Origin: G963668345 sp965226215
Lineage (GTDB): Bacteria; Acidobacteriota; Terriglobia; Bryobacterales; UBA6623
NCBI GenBank assembly: GCA_965226215.1
Contig: CBDDCH010000002.1
Span: 4,712,001 to 4,776,000, forward strand
Direction: 5' to 3'
Length of the DNA: 64,000 bases
Shown: positions 8,939-17,678 of the stretch, piece by piece
How the letters are laid out: every line of letters begins with the position of its first letter
How positions within the stretch are numbered: the first letter of the stretch is position 1
Position numbers and translations under genes: made by a program
Notes under the pieces: generated by a model
The model's database searches: none
What the model was told of the DNA's origin: nothing
The model's input: the letters and a program-made list of their open reading frames with translations, nothing else

Positions 8939-9286
8939 GTGGGCAAGAGACGAGTTTACAAGTTTCCCGAAGAATACCGGAAGATGGCACTGGAGCGGCT
9001 GAAAAGCTGCCAGAGCGTGACAGCGCTGTCGAAGGAGCTGGGGATTCACCGAGGGCTGCTGTACAGGTGGCGAAATCGGATGGAGCCGACGGAGGAGGGG
9101 CCCGGTCCGCCGGTCGCCTCCCGCGAGCGGGAACTGCGCCAGGAGATCCGCGCGTTGCAGCGTCTGTTGGGGGATAAGACGCTGGAAGTGGATTTTTTCA
9201 AAGGCGCCTTCGAAAAAATCGAGGCTCGACGCCACGGCAGCGGCAGCTGTGGCGAGAAGGCGTCTACGACCAAATCCGGGAGTTGA
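8939..9286 (+). CDS. IS3-type transposase OrfA
   Basis: This 115-residue protein has a helix-turn-helix (about 10-50, with ALERLKSCQSVTALSKELGI) that binds the element ends, and a leucine-rich coiled coil (about 62-92, ELRQEIRALQRLLGDKTLEVD). The GTG start at 8939 has AAAGGA upstream. Its TGA overlaps the ATG of orfB (TGATG), so the two can be translationally coupled; in many IS3 elements a -1 frameshift also makes an OrfAB fusion. Confidence 0.88.
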   Translation: MGKRRVYKFPEEYRKMALERLKSCQSVTALSKELGIHRGLLYRWRNRMEPTEEGPGPPVASRERELRQEIRALQRLLGDKTLEVDFFKGAFEKIEARRHGSGSCGEKASTTKSGS

Positions 9287-10356
9287 TGCCGCTGCAAGGC
9301 AGACTGAGTGTCGAGCGGATGTGCCGGCTGGCCCCAGTGAGCCGGGCTGGTTTCTATCGGTCATTCAAAGAGCAGATGCCGCTGGAAGAAGACATGGAAG
9401 TGCGGTCGGCGATCCAGGAGGTTGCCCTCGAACATCGGCGACGCTATGGCTACCGCAGGGTCGCGGCGGAACTCCGCCGGCGGGGGATGGTGGTGAACCA
9501 CAAGCGCGTGGCGCGGATCATGCGCCAGGACGGGTTGCTCGGGGTCCAACCCCGGGCGTTCGTGGCCACCACGGAGGCCGATCATCCGCTGGAGGTTTAC
9601 CTCAACCTAGCCGCCCGCATCAAGCTGACCGGGATCAATCAGCTGTGGGTGGCCGACATCACCTACATCCGGCTGAAGGCCGAGTTCGTTTATCTGGCCG
9701 TGGTCTTGGACGCCTACTCGCGGAAGGTGGTGGGCTGGGCGCTGGAGAGAACGCTGGCCGCCCGCTTGCCGCTGGCGGCACTGGAGCAGGCGATGGCCGA
9801 ACGGCAACCGCCGCCCGGCCTGGTCCATCACTCCGATCGCGGTGTGCAGTACGCTTCCGGCGCCTACGTGAGGAGCTTGCGCCGCCAGCAAGCGATCCCC
9901 AGCATGAGTCGGCCGGCGAACCCCTACGACAATGCCAGTTGTGAGAGCTTCATCAAGACGCTCAAGCGGGAGGAGATCTACGTCAACGATTATCAGGATC
10001 TCGATCACCTGCGCGCGAACATCGAGGACTTCATCGAGCGCTACTACAACCGCTGCCGTCTGCATTCGGCGCTGGGCTATCGGCCCCCCGAGGAGTTCGA
10101 GCGGGCCGCCGGGACGAAGGCGGCTTGCGCCGGAGCGACGATGAGTTTTTTTAGGCAGCAGGAGATCTATCGATCCGATGGGAAGGGGTTGCTGAACGAG
10201 AAGCCGACCGCAGCCGGCTCCCCGAACCATCGTTTCGATGAGTCTCCGGCCGGCTATTCCTCGGCGGGTTGGTCTCCACCAGAGCCCGCCTCCGCTTCAC
10301 CCGCCGAGGACCATGCTAGAACAGAAGAGGCTATGGGGAGAAGGAAAAACCATTGA
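9286..10356 (+). CDS. IS3-type transposase OrfB (DDE integrase core)
   Basis: The catalytic subunit has HTH_21 near the N-terminus (HRRRYGYRRVAAELRRRG), then the rve/DDE core: first Asp in LWVADITYI, second Asp in VHHSDRGVQY, Glu in NASCESFIKTLK. It ends with the family tail YYNRCRLHSALGYRPPEEFE. About 70 extra residues (Ser/Pro/Glu-rich) follow the usual end. Reading starts at the ATG at 9286, overlapping the orfA stop. Confidence 0.92.
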   Translation: MPLQGRLSVERMCRLAPVSRAGFYRSFKEQMPLEEDMEVRSAIQEVALEHRRRYGYRRVAAELRRRGMVVNHKRVARIMRQDGLLGVQPRAFVATTEADHPLEVYLNLAARIKLTGINQLWVADITYIRLKAEFVYLAVVLDAYSRKVVGWALERTLAARLPLAALEQAMAERQPPPGLVHHSDRGVQYASGAYVRSLRRQQAIPSMSRPANPYDNASCESFIKTLKREEIYVNDYQDLDHLRANIEDFIERYYNRCRLHSALGYRPPEEFERAAGTKAACAGATMSFFRQQEIYRSDGKGLLNEKPTAAGSPNHRFDESPAGYSSAGWSPPEPASASPAEDHARTEEAMGRRKNH

Positions 10357-10400
10357 ACGGCGAGTGTCGCTACCGCCGATTGTCTCAGCGGAGGGGTTCA

Positions 10401-10646
10401 CCCCAACTCGATGTCGCCACGAATGGCGACACGGCACGCAAGAATGCGTGCGCCACAAACCGAACCCAAAGCGTTTCATGCTTCAGCGGCCCAAACCTAA
10501 TTGGGACAAGTCAGCGACATGTCCCGTCCTGGGGACCGCCGTTGCCACCTCCCGTGTCCCTACGACCTTCGCTCCCAGATCCCAGGGAGCAATTCGAGCA
10601 CCTGTGCCCGCTCAGTAAGCGGTATTAGGGCTAACCCAAACACCCC
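10401..10646. other. Gap between IS3-type element and nqrF end
   Basis: No gene is visible. It holds a half copy of the REP-like repeat (GGCACGCAAGAATGCGTGCGCC, about 10431-10452), again next to an IS end. No terminator is obvious after nqrF. Confidence 0.5.
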
Positions 10647-11877
10647 TCAGCCGCCGAAATCGTCGAGGGCGATGTTTTCGGGCTCGACGCCCAGACCATC
10701 GAGCATTTTGAAACAGGCCGTCATCATGGGGAGCGGTCCGCAAAGGTAATACTCGATATCTTCGGGTGCGGGATGGTCTTTGAGGTAGTGATCGTAGAGA
10801 ACTTGATGGATAAAGCCGGTGTAGCCGGTCCAGTTGTCCTCCGGCAGCGACTCGGATAGCGCCAATTGCCAGGTGAAGTTGGGATTTTCGGCCTGGATCT
10901 TGTCGAAGTCGTCGATATAGAAGGCTTCCCGCAGGCTCCGCGCTCCATACCAAAAGGAAACCTGACGATTCGTGTGGATGCGAAGGAACTGGTCGAAGAT
11001 ATGAGAGCGCATCGGGGCCATGCCGGCCCCGCCGCCGATGAAGACCATCTCCGCGTTCGTGTCTTTGGCGAAGAACTCGCCAAACGGACCTGAGATCGTC
11101 ACGTCATCACCGGGCTTCAAGCCAAAGATGAAAGAGGACATCTTCCCCGGTGGAGTCCCCTGGGGTGCGCGCGGGGGCGGTGTGGCGACTCGCACATTCA
11201 GCATGATGACGCCTTTTCCCTCGGGGTAGCTCGCCATGGAGTAGGCCCGATTCACAGGCTCGTCGACCGTCGAGGTCAAATCCCAGATGCGGAACTTGTC
11301 CCAATCGCCATGAAACTCCTCTTCGACGGCGAAATCCTTGTAGTCAGCCGTATGAGGGGGGCAGGTGATTTGAATGTAGCCGCCGGCGCGAAAAGGTACC
11401 TCGTCCCCGGGCGGCAGTTCGAGAACGAGCTCTTTGATAAAAGTTGCCAGGTTGTGATTGGAGCGCACCTTGCACTTCCACTGGCGAACGCTGAAAACCT
11501 CGGCGGGCACCCGGATCATCATGTCCTGCTTGACCTTGACCTGGCAGGAGAGCCGCGTACCCTCGCGAAACTCGCCGCGCGTAATGTGGGGGGGGGTCGG
11601 TCGGCACGATCGCTCCCCCTCCTGCCATGACGTCGACCTTGCAAACCCCGCAACTGCCTTTGCCGCCACAAGCCGAGGGAATAAAGATTTTCCGGTCCGC
11701 CAGCGCGCCCAGCAGCGTGCCGCCCGTTTTCACGCAGACGGCGTTGGCCGCATCATCGTTGATGACGATGTTGACCTCGCCGCCGGCAACGAGCTTGCTT
11801 TTGGCGACCATCAACACCACGACCAGCGAAAGAATCATCAAGGTGAACATGAAAAGGCCGAGCGCTACCGTCGTCAT
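10647..11877 (-). CDS. nqrF: Na+-NQR subunit F, frameshifted in a C9 tract
   Basis: NqrF is the NADH-oxidising entry subunit. The first frame (11877 to about 11590) encodes a membrane anchor (5-25) and the [2Fe-2S] ferredoxin loop CGGKGSCGVC. The second frame (about 11590 to 10647) gives the fourth cysteine in RLSCQVKVKQD, the FAD site NRAYSMASYP, the NADH site GGGAGMAPMRS, and the C-terminus. The frames meet at nine Gs on the plus strand (11588-11596). With eight, the protein reads VPTDPPHITRGEFREG as in the family and is 409 residues (normal about 407). It is either a +1 homopolymer error or a real lesion. Confidence 0.93.
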
Positions 11878-11920
11878 GTTTGTGATCCTATGCCGTCGAA
11901 AGCGTGTGCCATTGCAACCC

Positions 11921-12487
11921 CTATAACTGGATCCCCGCGAAGGCCATGAAGCCGATGGCCATCAATCCGGTCAAAACGAACGTCATGCCGAGCCCGCGCA
12001 ACCCGGCCGGCACGTTGCTGTAGCGCATCCTTTCGCGGATCGACGCCAGGGCGACAATCGCTAGAAACCAACCAATGCCGGATCCGAGGCCGAATACCGT
12101 ACTTTCGGCGAGCGTGTAGTCGCGCTCGACCATGAACAGCGAAGCGCCCAGGATGGCGCAGTTGACCGCGATGAGGGGCAGGAATACACCGAGAGCTGCG
12201 TAGAGCGCCGGAACGAAGCGGTCGAGCGCCATCTCGACAATCTGCACCATCGCCGCGATCGTGCCGATGTAGCACAAGAACCCGAGAAACGACAAGTCGT
12301 AGTCGGCCAGCGAGGGATGCAGCCAAGCCATGGCGCCGGGCTCGAGCAGGTATCGGAAGATCAAGTTGTTCATCGGCACCGTCACGGCGAGCACGAAAAT
12401 CACCGCCGACCCCGGGCCGATCGCCGTATTGACCTTCTTCGAAACGGCCAGGAACGAACACATGCCCAGGAAAAAGGCCAAGGCCAT
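11921..12487 (-). CDS. nqrE: Na+-NQR subunit E, in-frame amber near start
   Basis: This integral membrane subunit shares with NqrD the intramembrane iron site. Cysteines in LGMCSFLAVSKK and AVNCAILGASLF are the expected ligands. The readable frame from the ATG at 12487 gives 188 residues, but the family N-terminus continues upstream in the same frame as HYLSLAVKAIFVENMALAFF. That segment is preceded by ATG ACC TAG (12538-12530), so a stop sits at codon 3 of the natural gene. Starting at 12487 removes about half of the first helix. The gene is either a pseudogene, starts at a non-canonical codon, or carries a sequence error. Confidence 0.9.
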   Translation of the reverse strand: MALAFFLGMCSFLAVSKKVNTAIGPGSAVIFVLAVTVPMNNLIFRYLLEPGAMAWLHPSLADYDLSFLGFLCYIGTIAAMVQIVEMALDRFVPALYAALGVFLPLIAVNCAILGASLFMVERDYTLAESTVFGLGSGIGWFLAIVALASIRERMRYSNVPAGLRGLGMTFVLTGLMAIGFMAFAGIQL

Positions 12488-12622
12488 GTTCTCGACAAAA
12501 ATCGCTTTGACAGCCAGGCTGAGATAGTGCTAGGTCATCGGATCTGTTTTCCCTTATCGATTGTCGTTTGGGCCTTTCGATCGAACGGTCCCGACCCTTC
12601 CGAACTTCGCCATCCGCTTCGC

Positions 12623-13249
12623 CTAGCCCTCCTCCTCGACCTGGTCTTGCTTCCAAGTCCGCAAGGCCCAGATGAACAAACCGATGATGAAAAACGCCCC
12701 GGCCGAGGTAACCATGATTCCGTTGGGGTAATACCAGCCGCCTTCATTGACGGAAGGAAGTACGACGTAGCCGAAGATCTTCCCCGCTCCAAACAGCTCG
12801 CGGAGCAAGGCCGTAGCGATCAAGATGAGACTGTAGCCCAGGCCGTTGCCGATGCCGTCGATCAGGCTGCTGCCGGGTCCGTTCTGCATCGCGTAGGCCT
12901 CGGCGCGGCCCATGATGATGCAGTTAGTGATGATCAGGCCGACGAAGACGGAAAGCTGCTTGCTGATTTCAAACAGATACGCTTTCAACAACTGGTCGGC
13001 GACGATCACCAGCGAGGCGATAATCGTCAACTGAACAATGATGCGGATACTTGTCGGGATCTGATTGCGCAGCAAGCTGATGGAGAAGTTCGACAGCGTC
13101 AGGACGAAAATCACGGCGCCGCACATGACGATGGCGGTGTCCATCTTGGTGGTCACCGCCAAAGCCGAACAGATTCCCAGCACCTGCAGCGCGATGGGAT
13201 TGTTCTCAAAAAGCGGATCGAGCAATACTTTTTTCGCCGGTGTCGCCAT
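12623..13249 (-). CDS. nqrD: Na+-NQR subunit D
   Basis: A 208-residue, six-helix membrane protein paralogous to NqrE, with inverted topology. It contributes two cysteines (VLGICSALAVTTKMDT and LIITNCIIMGRAEA) to the intramembrane iron centre on the Na+ path. The start is the ATG at 13249 (MATPAKKVLLDPLFENNPI), giving the family length. This overlaps the end of nqrC by 44 bases. An upstream in-frame ATG would only add residues encoded by the nqrC tail. Confidence 0.95.
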   Translation of the reverse strand: MATPAKKVLLDPLFENNPIALQVLGICSALAVTTKMDTAIVMCGAVIFVLTLSNFSISLLRNQIPTSIRIIVQLTIIASLVIVADQLLKAYLFEISKQLSVFVGLIITNCIIMGRAEAYAMQNGPGSSLIDGIGNGLGYSLILIATALLRELFGAGKIFGYVVLPSVNEGGWYYPNGIMVTSAGAFFIIGLFIWALRTWKQDQVEEEG

Positions 13250-14054
13250 CAAAACTCTCTTCTTCTGCTTCCATGGTGCTGGTCTGGCTCTCCCGAAACC
13301 GTGTGAGGTACGGTGCAAAGCCGGCCTCCCCGAGCCAAAACCGCAGCATATGGGTCACGCCGCGGCTTGTGATCGTCGCGCCGGAAAGACCATCCACCTG
13401 GTGAGGGTCCTCTTGCGGAGAACCGGCCCGCCCCTTGATCACCGAGATCACCGGGGATCCCGTGTCGTCAAAGGCCACCCGTCCGGGCCAAAGGGCTTTC
13501 CAACTCGGGTTGTCCACTTCCCCTCCCAAGCCCGGCGTTTCGAGGTGCTGGTAGTAGGTCAACCCGCGTATGGTTCTCGTGTCGGCATCGAGCGCCAGGA
13601 AGCCGTAGAGCGTGGACCAGAGTCCGTAGCCCTCGACCGGTAAAACGAGCATGCTTACCTCGCCCCTGTTATTGAGCACTTGATAGACGACCGCGTGGTT
13701 GGGCAATCGTTTGATAACCGACAGGTTCGGGGGGGCTTCGCGGCTGGTGGCGGGGTCCGCCGCCGCCTTCCGCTGGTCGTAGGCGGCGGTGTCGATGTCG
13801 GGAGCCGGCAGGCCGGTTTCCAGCTCGATGGCCACGGCCTCGATCGTGCGGAACCGTTCATTAATGTCTTCCGCACTAAGCCTTTCCGTCGCTTCGGCCA
13901 GCCCGGCGGCCATCAACACGTTCTTCATTTTGTCCAGCCGGGCGTTGGCTTGTTGCAGCTCGGAGAGCGAGACCGCCGAAGAGGAAACCAAAATGGCGCA
14001 GACCACGCAAACCGCGGCGGCAAACAGAAGCGTGTACTTCACGCTATGCTGCAT
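13206..14054 (-). CDS. nqrC: Na+-NQR subunit C (covalent FMN)
   Basis: NqrC carries a covalent FMN on the periplasmic side. The 282-residue product has one N-terminal helix (about 8-28), and the ApbE target motif DGLSGATITS near the C-terminus with Thr about 227 as the attachment site. The C-terminus is about 25 residues longer than usual (Glu/Ser-rich after FAPYLTRFRE). It overlaps nqrB by 11 bases and nqrD by 44, indicating one transcript. Confidence 0.95.
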   Translation of the reverse strand: MQHSVKYTLLFAAAVCVVCAILVSSSAVSLSELQQANARLDKMKNVLMAAGLAEATERLSAEDINERFRTIEAVAIELETGLPAPDIDTAAYDQRKAAADPATSREAPPNLSVIKRLPNHAVVYQVLNNRGEVSMLVLPVEGYGLWSTLYGFLALDADTRTIRGLTYYQHLETPGLGGEVDNPSWKALWPGRVAFDDTGSPVISVIKGRAGSPQEDPHQVDGLSGATITSRGVTHMLRFWLGEAGFAPYLTRFRESQTSTMEAEEESFDGDTGEKSIARSAF

Positions 14055-15267
14055 AGCGCGCCCTCCTGCGTTTGACGTTGGCCTGCACCACGAAGTAGTC
14101 GATTAACGCGGCAAACAGATTCATGAACAAGATGGCCAGCATCATGCCTTCCGGGTAAGCCGGGTTCACCACCCGGATCAGAATCGCCAGCACGCCGATC
14201 ATAAACCCATACATAAATTTTCCAGTATTTGTGTGGGCCGCGGAAACCGGGTCCGTGGCCATGTAAACCGCGCCAAAGGCCCAGCCGCCTAAAGCGAAAT
14301 GCCAATAAAACGGCACTCCGAACAGGGGATTTGTCTCTGATCCGATGGAATTCAGCAACAGGGAAGCCAGAAACGAACCGACGGCCACGGAAAATATGAT
14401 CCTCCACGAACCCACGCCACTGACAATCAACACAGCGGCCCCTATCAAGCAGGCCAGCGTCGAGGTTTCTCCCATCGAACCTGGAACCAGCCCCAGGAAC
14501 GCATCCCACCAGGTCAGACCCTTGTCCAAGACAGCTTGCCCTTGGGCCGCCGCTTCGGCTAGCCAGGTAGCGCCGCTAACGCCGTCAATGCTCGTATCGG
14601 CAGTAATCCAGACCTGATCACCGGAAATCTGCGCCGGGTAGGCGAAAAACAAGAAGGCCCGCGAGGTCAGGGCGGGGTTCAAGATATTCATTCCCGTGCC
14701 GCCGAAGATTTCTTTGCCGATGACCACCCCGAAGGCGATCCCAACCGCCACCTGCCAGAGTGGGATCGTCGGCGGCAGTATCAGAGGGAACAGCATGCCC
14801 GTTACCAGAAAGCCCTCGTTGATCTCATGTTTGCGGACTACGGCGAAAAGGGCTTCACAGTTGCCGTCTACGAAAAAAGTCACGAATAGGACCGGCAAGT
14901 AATAAAGGGCGCCGTGGAGGATGCAGGCAAGTAGATCGCCGGGGTCGTAGGCCCCGTAACCCAGCGCCCCCATGGCCTGGGTCTGCCACGTGTCCAGTGG
15001 TACAGCGCCGTCGCGGATCGCCAGGTGAGCCTGATAGCCGGTGTTATACATGGCCATGAACACGCACGGCAGCAGGGCGATGACCACGGTCACCATCATG
15101 CGCTTCAGGTCGAGGCCGTCGCGCACGTGCGAGGCGCCCTTGGTGACTTTTCCCGGGGTGAAAAGGAACGTGTCTAGGGCTTCGTAGAATGGATGGGCAA
15201 ATTCGAGCGGCGCCCCCTTTTGGAAGAGTTTCGACTGGGCGTCGAGAATAGACCGCAGGGCCTTCAT
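14044..15267 (-). CDS. nqrB: Na+-NQR subunit B (covalent FMN, riboflavin)
   Basis: The main membrane subunit, 407 residues with about ten helices. It shows the DGVSGATWLA motif, where Thr about 234 matches the flavinylated threonine of the family, and the NILNPALTSRAFLFFAYPA segment. The start at 15267 (MKALRSILDAQSKLF) is favoured because its ATG overlaps the nqrA stop (TGATG). Earlier in-frame starts lie inside nqrA. Since nqrA is split by an insertion, expression of nqrB and the genes after it is likely to be polar-affected. Confidence 0.95.
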   Translation of the reverse strand: MKALRSILDAQSKLFQKGAPLEFAHPFYEALDTFLFTPGKVTKGASHVRDGLDLKRMMVTVVIALLPCVFMAMYNTGYQAHLAIRDGAVPLDTWQTQAMGALGYGAYDPGDLLACILHGALYYLPVLFVTFFVDGNCEALFAVVRKHEINEGFLVTGMLFPLILPPTIPLWQVAVGIAFGVVIGKEIFGGTGMNILNPALTSRAFLFFAYPAQISGDQVWITADTSIDGVSGATWLAEAAAQGQAVLDKGLTWWDAFLGLVPGSMGETSTLACLIGAAVLIVSGVGSWRIIFSVAVGSFLASLLLNSIGSETNPLFGVPFYWHFALGGWAFGAVYMATDPVSAAHTNTGKFMYGFMIGVLAILIRVVNPAYPEGMMLAILFMNLFAALIDYFVVQANVKRRRARYAA

Positions 15268-15565
15268 CAGCCTTCTTTTTCGATCACCGTCAACACCTGG
15301 CGGAGCAGCGGGCCGTACTCCATTTTTCCCGGACACACGAAACTACAGAGCGCCAAATCTTCTTCGTCCAGCTCGAGACAACCCAGCTCTTCGGCTTTTT
15401 CGACGTCGCCTACGAGCAAGGAGCGAAGCAGAAACGTCGGCAGGATGTCGAGAGGCATCACCCTCTCGTACATACCGATCGGTACCATTGCTCGATCGGA
15501 GCCGTTGGTGGTGGTCGTGAAGCGAAACCTTCTGCCGGGAATTAGTCGGGAGACAAAAGTGTTGA
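15267..15565 (-). pseudogene. nqrA: nqrA 3' part, separated by an IS1595-type element
   Basis: This is the C-terminal part of NqrA: RFRFTTTTNGSDRAMVPIG, YERVMPLDI, and LGCLELDEEDLALCSFVC ending IEKEG. It is in the correct frame but cut off from its N-terminal part by a 1,033-bp insertion at 15566. Position 15558-15565 is one copy of the 8-bp target duplication AGTGTTGA. Without its start it can be made only from an internal ATG at 15488. Confidence 0.93.
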
Positions 15566-16598
15566 AATTGGGTATCCACTTGACTCAGGTGACCCCAAGA
15601 TGTAGTATGCGCCTTCGTGGAGGATTATCCACGCGACCTGCTCGAGTTCGAGGTACGCTTCGCCAGCGAAGAGGCCTGTCGCGACTATCTGTCCGCGTTG
15701 CGCTGGCCGGAGGGTTTCCGCTGTCCGGGATGCGGGCATGAGCGGGCTTGGCCGGTGCGCAAAGTGTGGTTCGAATGCGCTCGCTGCGGGCGGCAGACGT
15801 CGGTGACCTCGGGCACGATCTTCCAAGACACACGTAAGCCGCTGCGGCTGTGGTTCCGGGCGATCTGGCACGTCACTTCGCAAAAGAACGGGGTCAGCGC
15901 GCTGGGTCTGCAGCGCGTTCTCGGGTTGGGCAGCTATCAAACCGCGTGGACCTGGATGCACAAGCTGCGGCGAGCGATGGTGCGTCCGGGGCGGGAGCGA
16001 TTGGCGGGCGTAGTCGAGGTCGATGAGACCTATTGGGGCGCTGAGGAAGAGGGTGTGAGCGGCCGGCAGACCGAGCGTAAAGCCTTGATTGCAGTAGCCG
16101 CGGAAGAGAGAGGCCGCGGGCTAGGACGGATCCGCATGCAGCGCGTGCGGAACGCATCGGCGGCCAGTTTGATGCCCTTCGTGGAGGAGTCGGTCGAGCC
16201 GGGAAGCGTGGTGCACACCGACGGCTGGCTGGGCTACGAGCCGCTGGAGAAGAAGGGCTACCAGCATCGCATCGTCTTTCTGTCGGGCCGCCGCAAGCAG
16301 GCCTCGGAATTATTGCCGAGGGTGCACCAAGCGATCTCGTTGCTCAAGCGCTGGCTGCTGGGCACGCACCAAGGCGCGGTTAGCCACGAGCATCTGGACT
16401 ACTACCTCGACGAGTTTGTGTTCCGCTTCAACCGGCGCAACTCACGCAGCCGGGGAAAACTCTTCTACCGCCTTGTGCAGCAGGCAGTCGCCGTGGACCC
16501 AACGCCGTATCGATCGATCGTCGCCGACTGGGACGCTGAGGCCCCGTGAGCCCAACCACAAGATGTTGGGGTTGCCTGAGTCAAGTGGATACCCCATT
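15566..16598 (+). mobile_element. IS1595-type insertion sequence in nqrA
   Basis: This 1,033-bp element has nearly perfect terminal repeats: AATTGGGTATCCACTTGACT at the left and the complement of AATGGGGTATCCACTTGACT at the right. It is flanked by the 8-bp direct repeat AGTGTTGA (15558-15565 and 16599-16606), the target-site length known for IS1595. Its transposase reads opposite to the nqr genes. The intact frame, ends and duplication suggest a recent insertion. Confidence 0.95.
15617..16549 (+). CDS. IS1595-type transposase (ISXO2-like DDE)
   Basis: This 310-residue protein starts at GTG 15617. It has an N-terminal zinc ribbon (CPGCGHE about 36-42 and CARCG about 54-58), a helix-turn-helix (SQKNGVSALGLQRVLGLGSYQTAWTWM contains it) and the ISXO2-like catalytic domain with VVEVDETYWG and VHTDGWLGY. 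The C-terminal RFNRRNSRSRGKLFYRL closes the domain. A decayed homologue of its last 45 residues is found at 46286-46420. Confidence 0.92.
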   Translation: MEDYPRDLLEFEVRFASEEACRDYLSALRWPEGFRCPGCGHERAWPVRKVWFECARCGRQTSVTSGTIFQDTRKPLRLWFRAIWHVTSQKNGVSALGLQRVLGLGSYQTAWTWMHKLRRAMVRPGRERLAGVVEVDETYWGAEEEGVSGRQTERKALIAVAAEERGRGLGRIRMQRVRNASAASLMPFVEESVEPGSVVHTDGWLGYEPLEKKGYQHRIVFLSGRRKQASELLPRVHQAISLLKRWLLGTHQGAVSHEHLDYYLDEFVFRFNRRNSRSRGKLFYRLVQQAVAVDPTPYRSIVADWDAEAP

Positions 16599-17678
16599 AG
16601 TGTTGATTGTGGAAAACTTATCCGATCCAGGAGCCAGCCAGCCCAGGAATTCCCGCCTGCGGTCTTCAGGAACTACGGAAATCTGGCGATGAAACCGCCC
16701 CAGATAGCCGAACACCTCGCCGGAGGCCGTGCGGCCCGACAAAACCGATCCCGAGATGAGGCGGTTTTCGCCGTTGGCGAGTTCGCGCTCGACGAGGTCG
16801 TCGGTTGCGGCGCCCAGACGGGTGCGCAGCAGCCGGGGCCGCCGGACCGCCGGTCCGGCGAGCGAAATCACTCGTTCGACGTCGAGTTCGCCCGTACTGA
16901 AGAGCTTGCCGATCGCGATCGCATCCTGGTAGTCGAGGTGCCAGACGGTCTTGTTTCGGTCGACAGGATCGAGCCGATGAATATGCACGCCGACCGTGCC
17001 TGCCGGGTGAGGACCCCCGAAGTGCTCGAGTCGAAATTGAGCGCCCTCGGGCGCGGTCACCGAGCTGCCCGGCGATGCACAGACGTAAACCGGCCCCTCG
17101 GTCAGCTTGGCGAGCGCTGCAAGGCCGCGCTCGAAATCGGCTTCCTTGCCTGCCAGAACCACATCGGGAGTCGGCGCAAGCGGATTCGTGTCGGCCGCCG
17201 TGACGAAGACCGAATGCGGCGCCTCGGCCGGATTCGCTGCTCTGCCGAACGGCCTGCCTCGCAACGAAGCCCACAAGCCCGACTCGAGCAACAGATCCTT
17301 GACCTCTTGACGCGAAAGGGCCCCGGGATGCTTGCCCGAATAGGAATGAAATGAGGCTCCGTCGCCGCGGCCGGCCAGCTCACCCGCATCCAGCTGGATC
17401 ACAACCGACTGCAGCGCCCGACGTTCCCCGCGGTTGATGGCCACGACCGTCCCCGAAGCCGGTGAGGTGTGCCGGACTCCGGGGATTTTCTTGTCTTCAA
17501 ATAGGAGTTGCCCGCGCTGGACCTCATCGCCCACCGAGACATGCATGGTAGGCTTCATGCCGATGTAATCGTCGGCGATCAGCGCTACGCGCCGGGGTTG
17601 GGAAGCCTGCACGATTCGCGGTTCCGGCTCGCCTGCTATGGGCAGGTTTAGTCCCTTTTTGATCTTATGAAGACCCAT
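16599..17678 (-). pseudogene. nqrA: nqrA 5' part, interrupted
   Basis: NqrA is the cytoplasmic-side quinone-binding subunit. This part begins MGLHKIKKGLNLPIAGEPE, the family start, and covers about 357 residues to LGWLAPGSDKFSTINT. Translation then enters the insertion and stops at 16581 after four foreign residues. Removing 15566-16598 plus one 8-bp repeat rejoins the frame exactly (KFSTINTFVSRLIPG), giving 456 residues, close to the normal length of about 450. So the gene was intact before the insertion. Confidence 0.94.

Larger units (their letters stand above)
8880..10400 (+). mobile_element. IS3-type insertion sequence
   Basis: A 1,521-bp element whose ends are imperfect inverted repeats. 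TGAACCCC, then TGAGACA, TCG and TAGCGACACT from 8880 inwards match the complement of 10400 inwards. It encodes overlapping orfA and orfB as in the IS3 family. It sits between nqrF and apbE. I see no clear target duplication, so the insertion may be old or the flanks rearranged. Confidence 0.85.

Noticed and set aside
11560..11600. Programmed frameshifting in nqrF
   Set aside because: NqrF is a single-frame protein in all bacteria known to me, and a lone homopolymer without a stimulator structure is better explained by mutation or error.
12317..13306. A 329-residue plus-strand frame
   Set aside because: It is antisense to nqrD and nqrE, both of which are clear family members.
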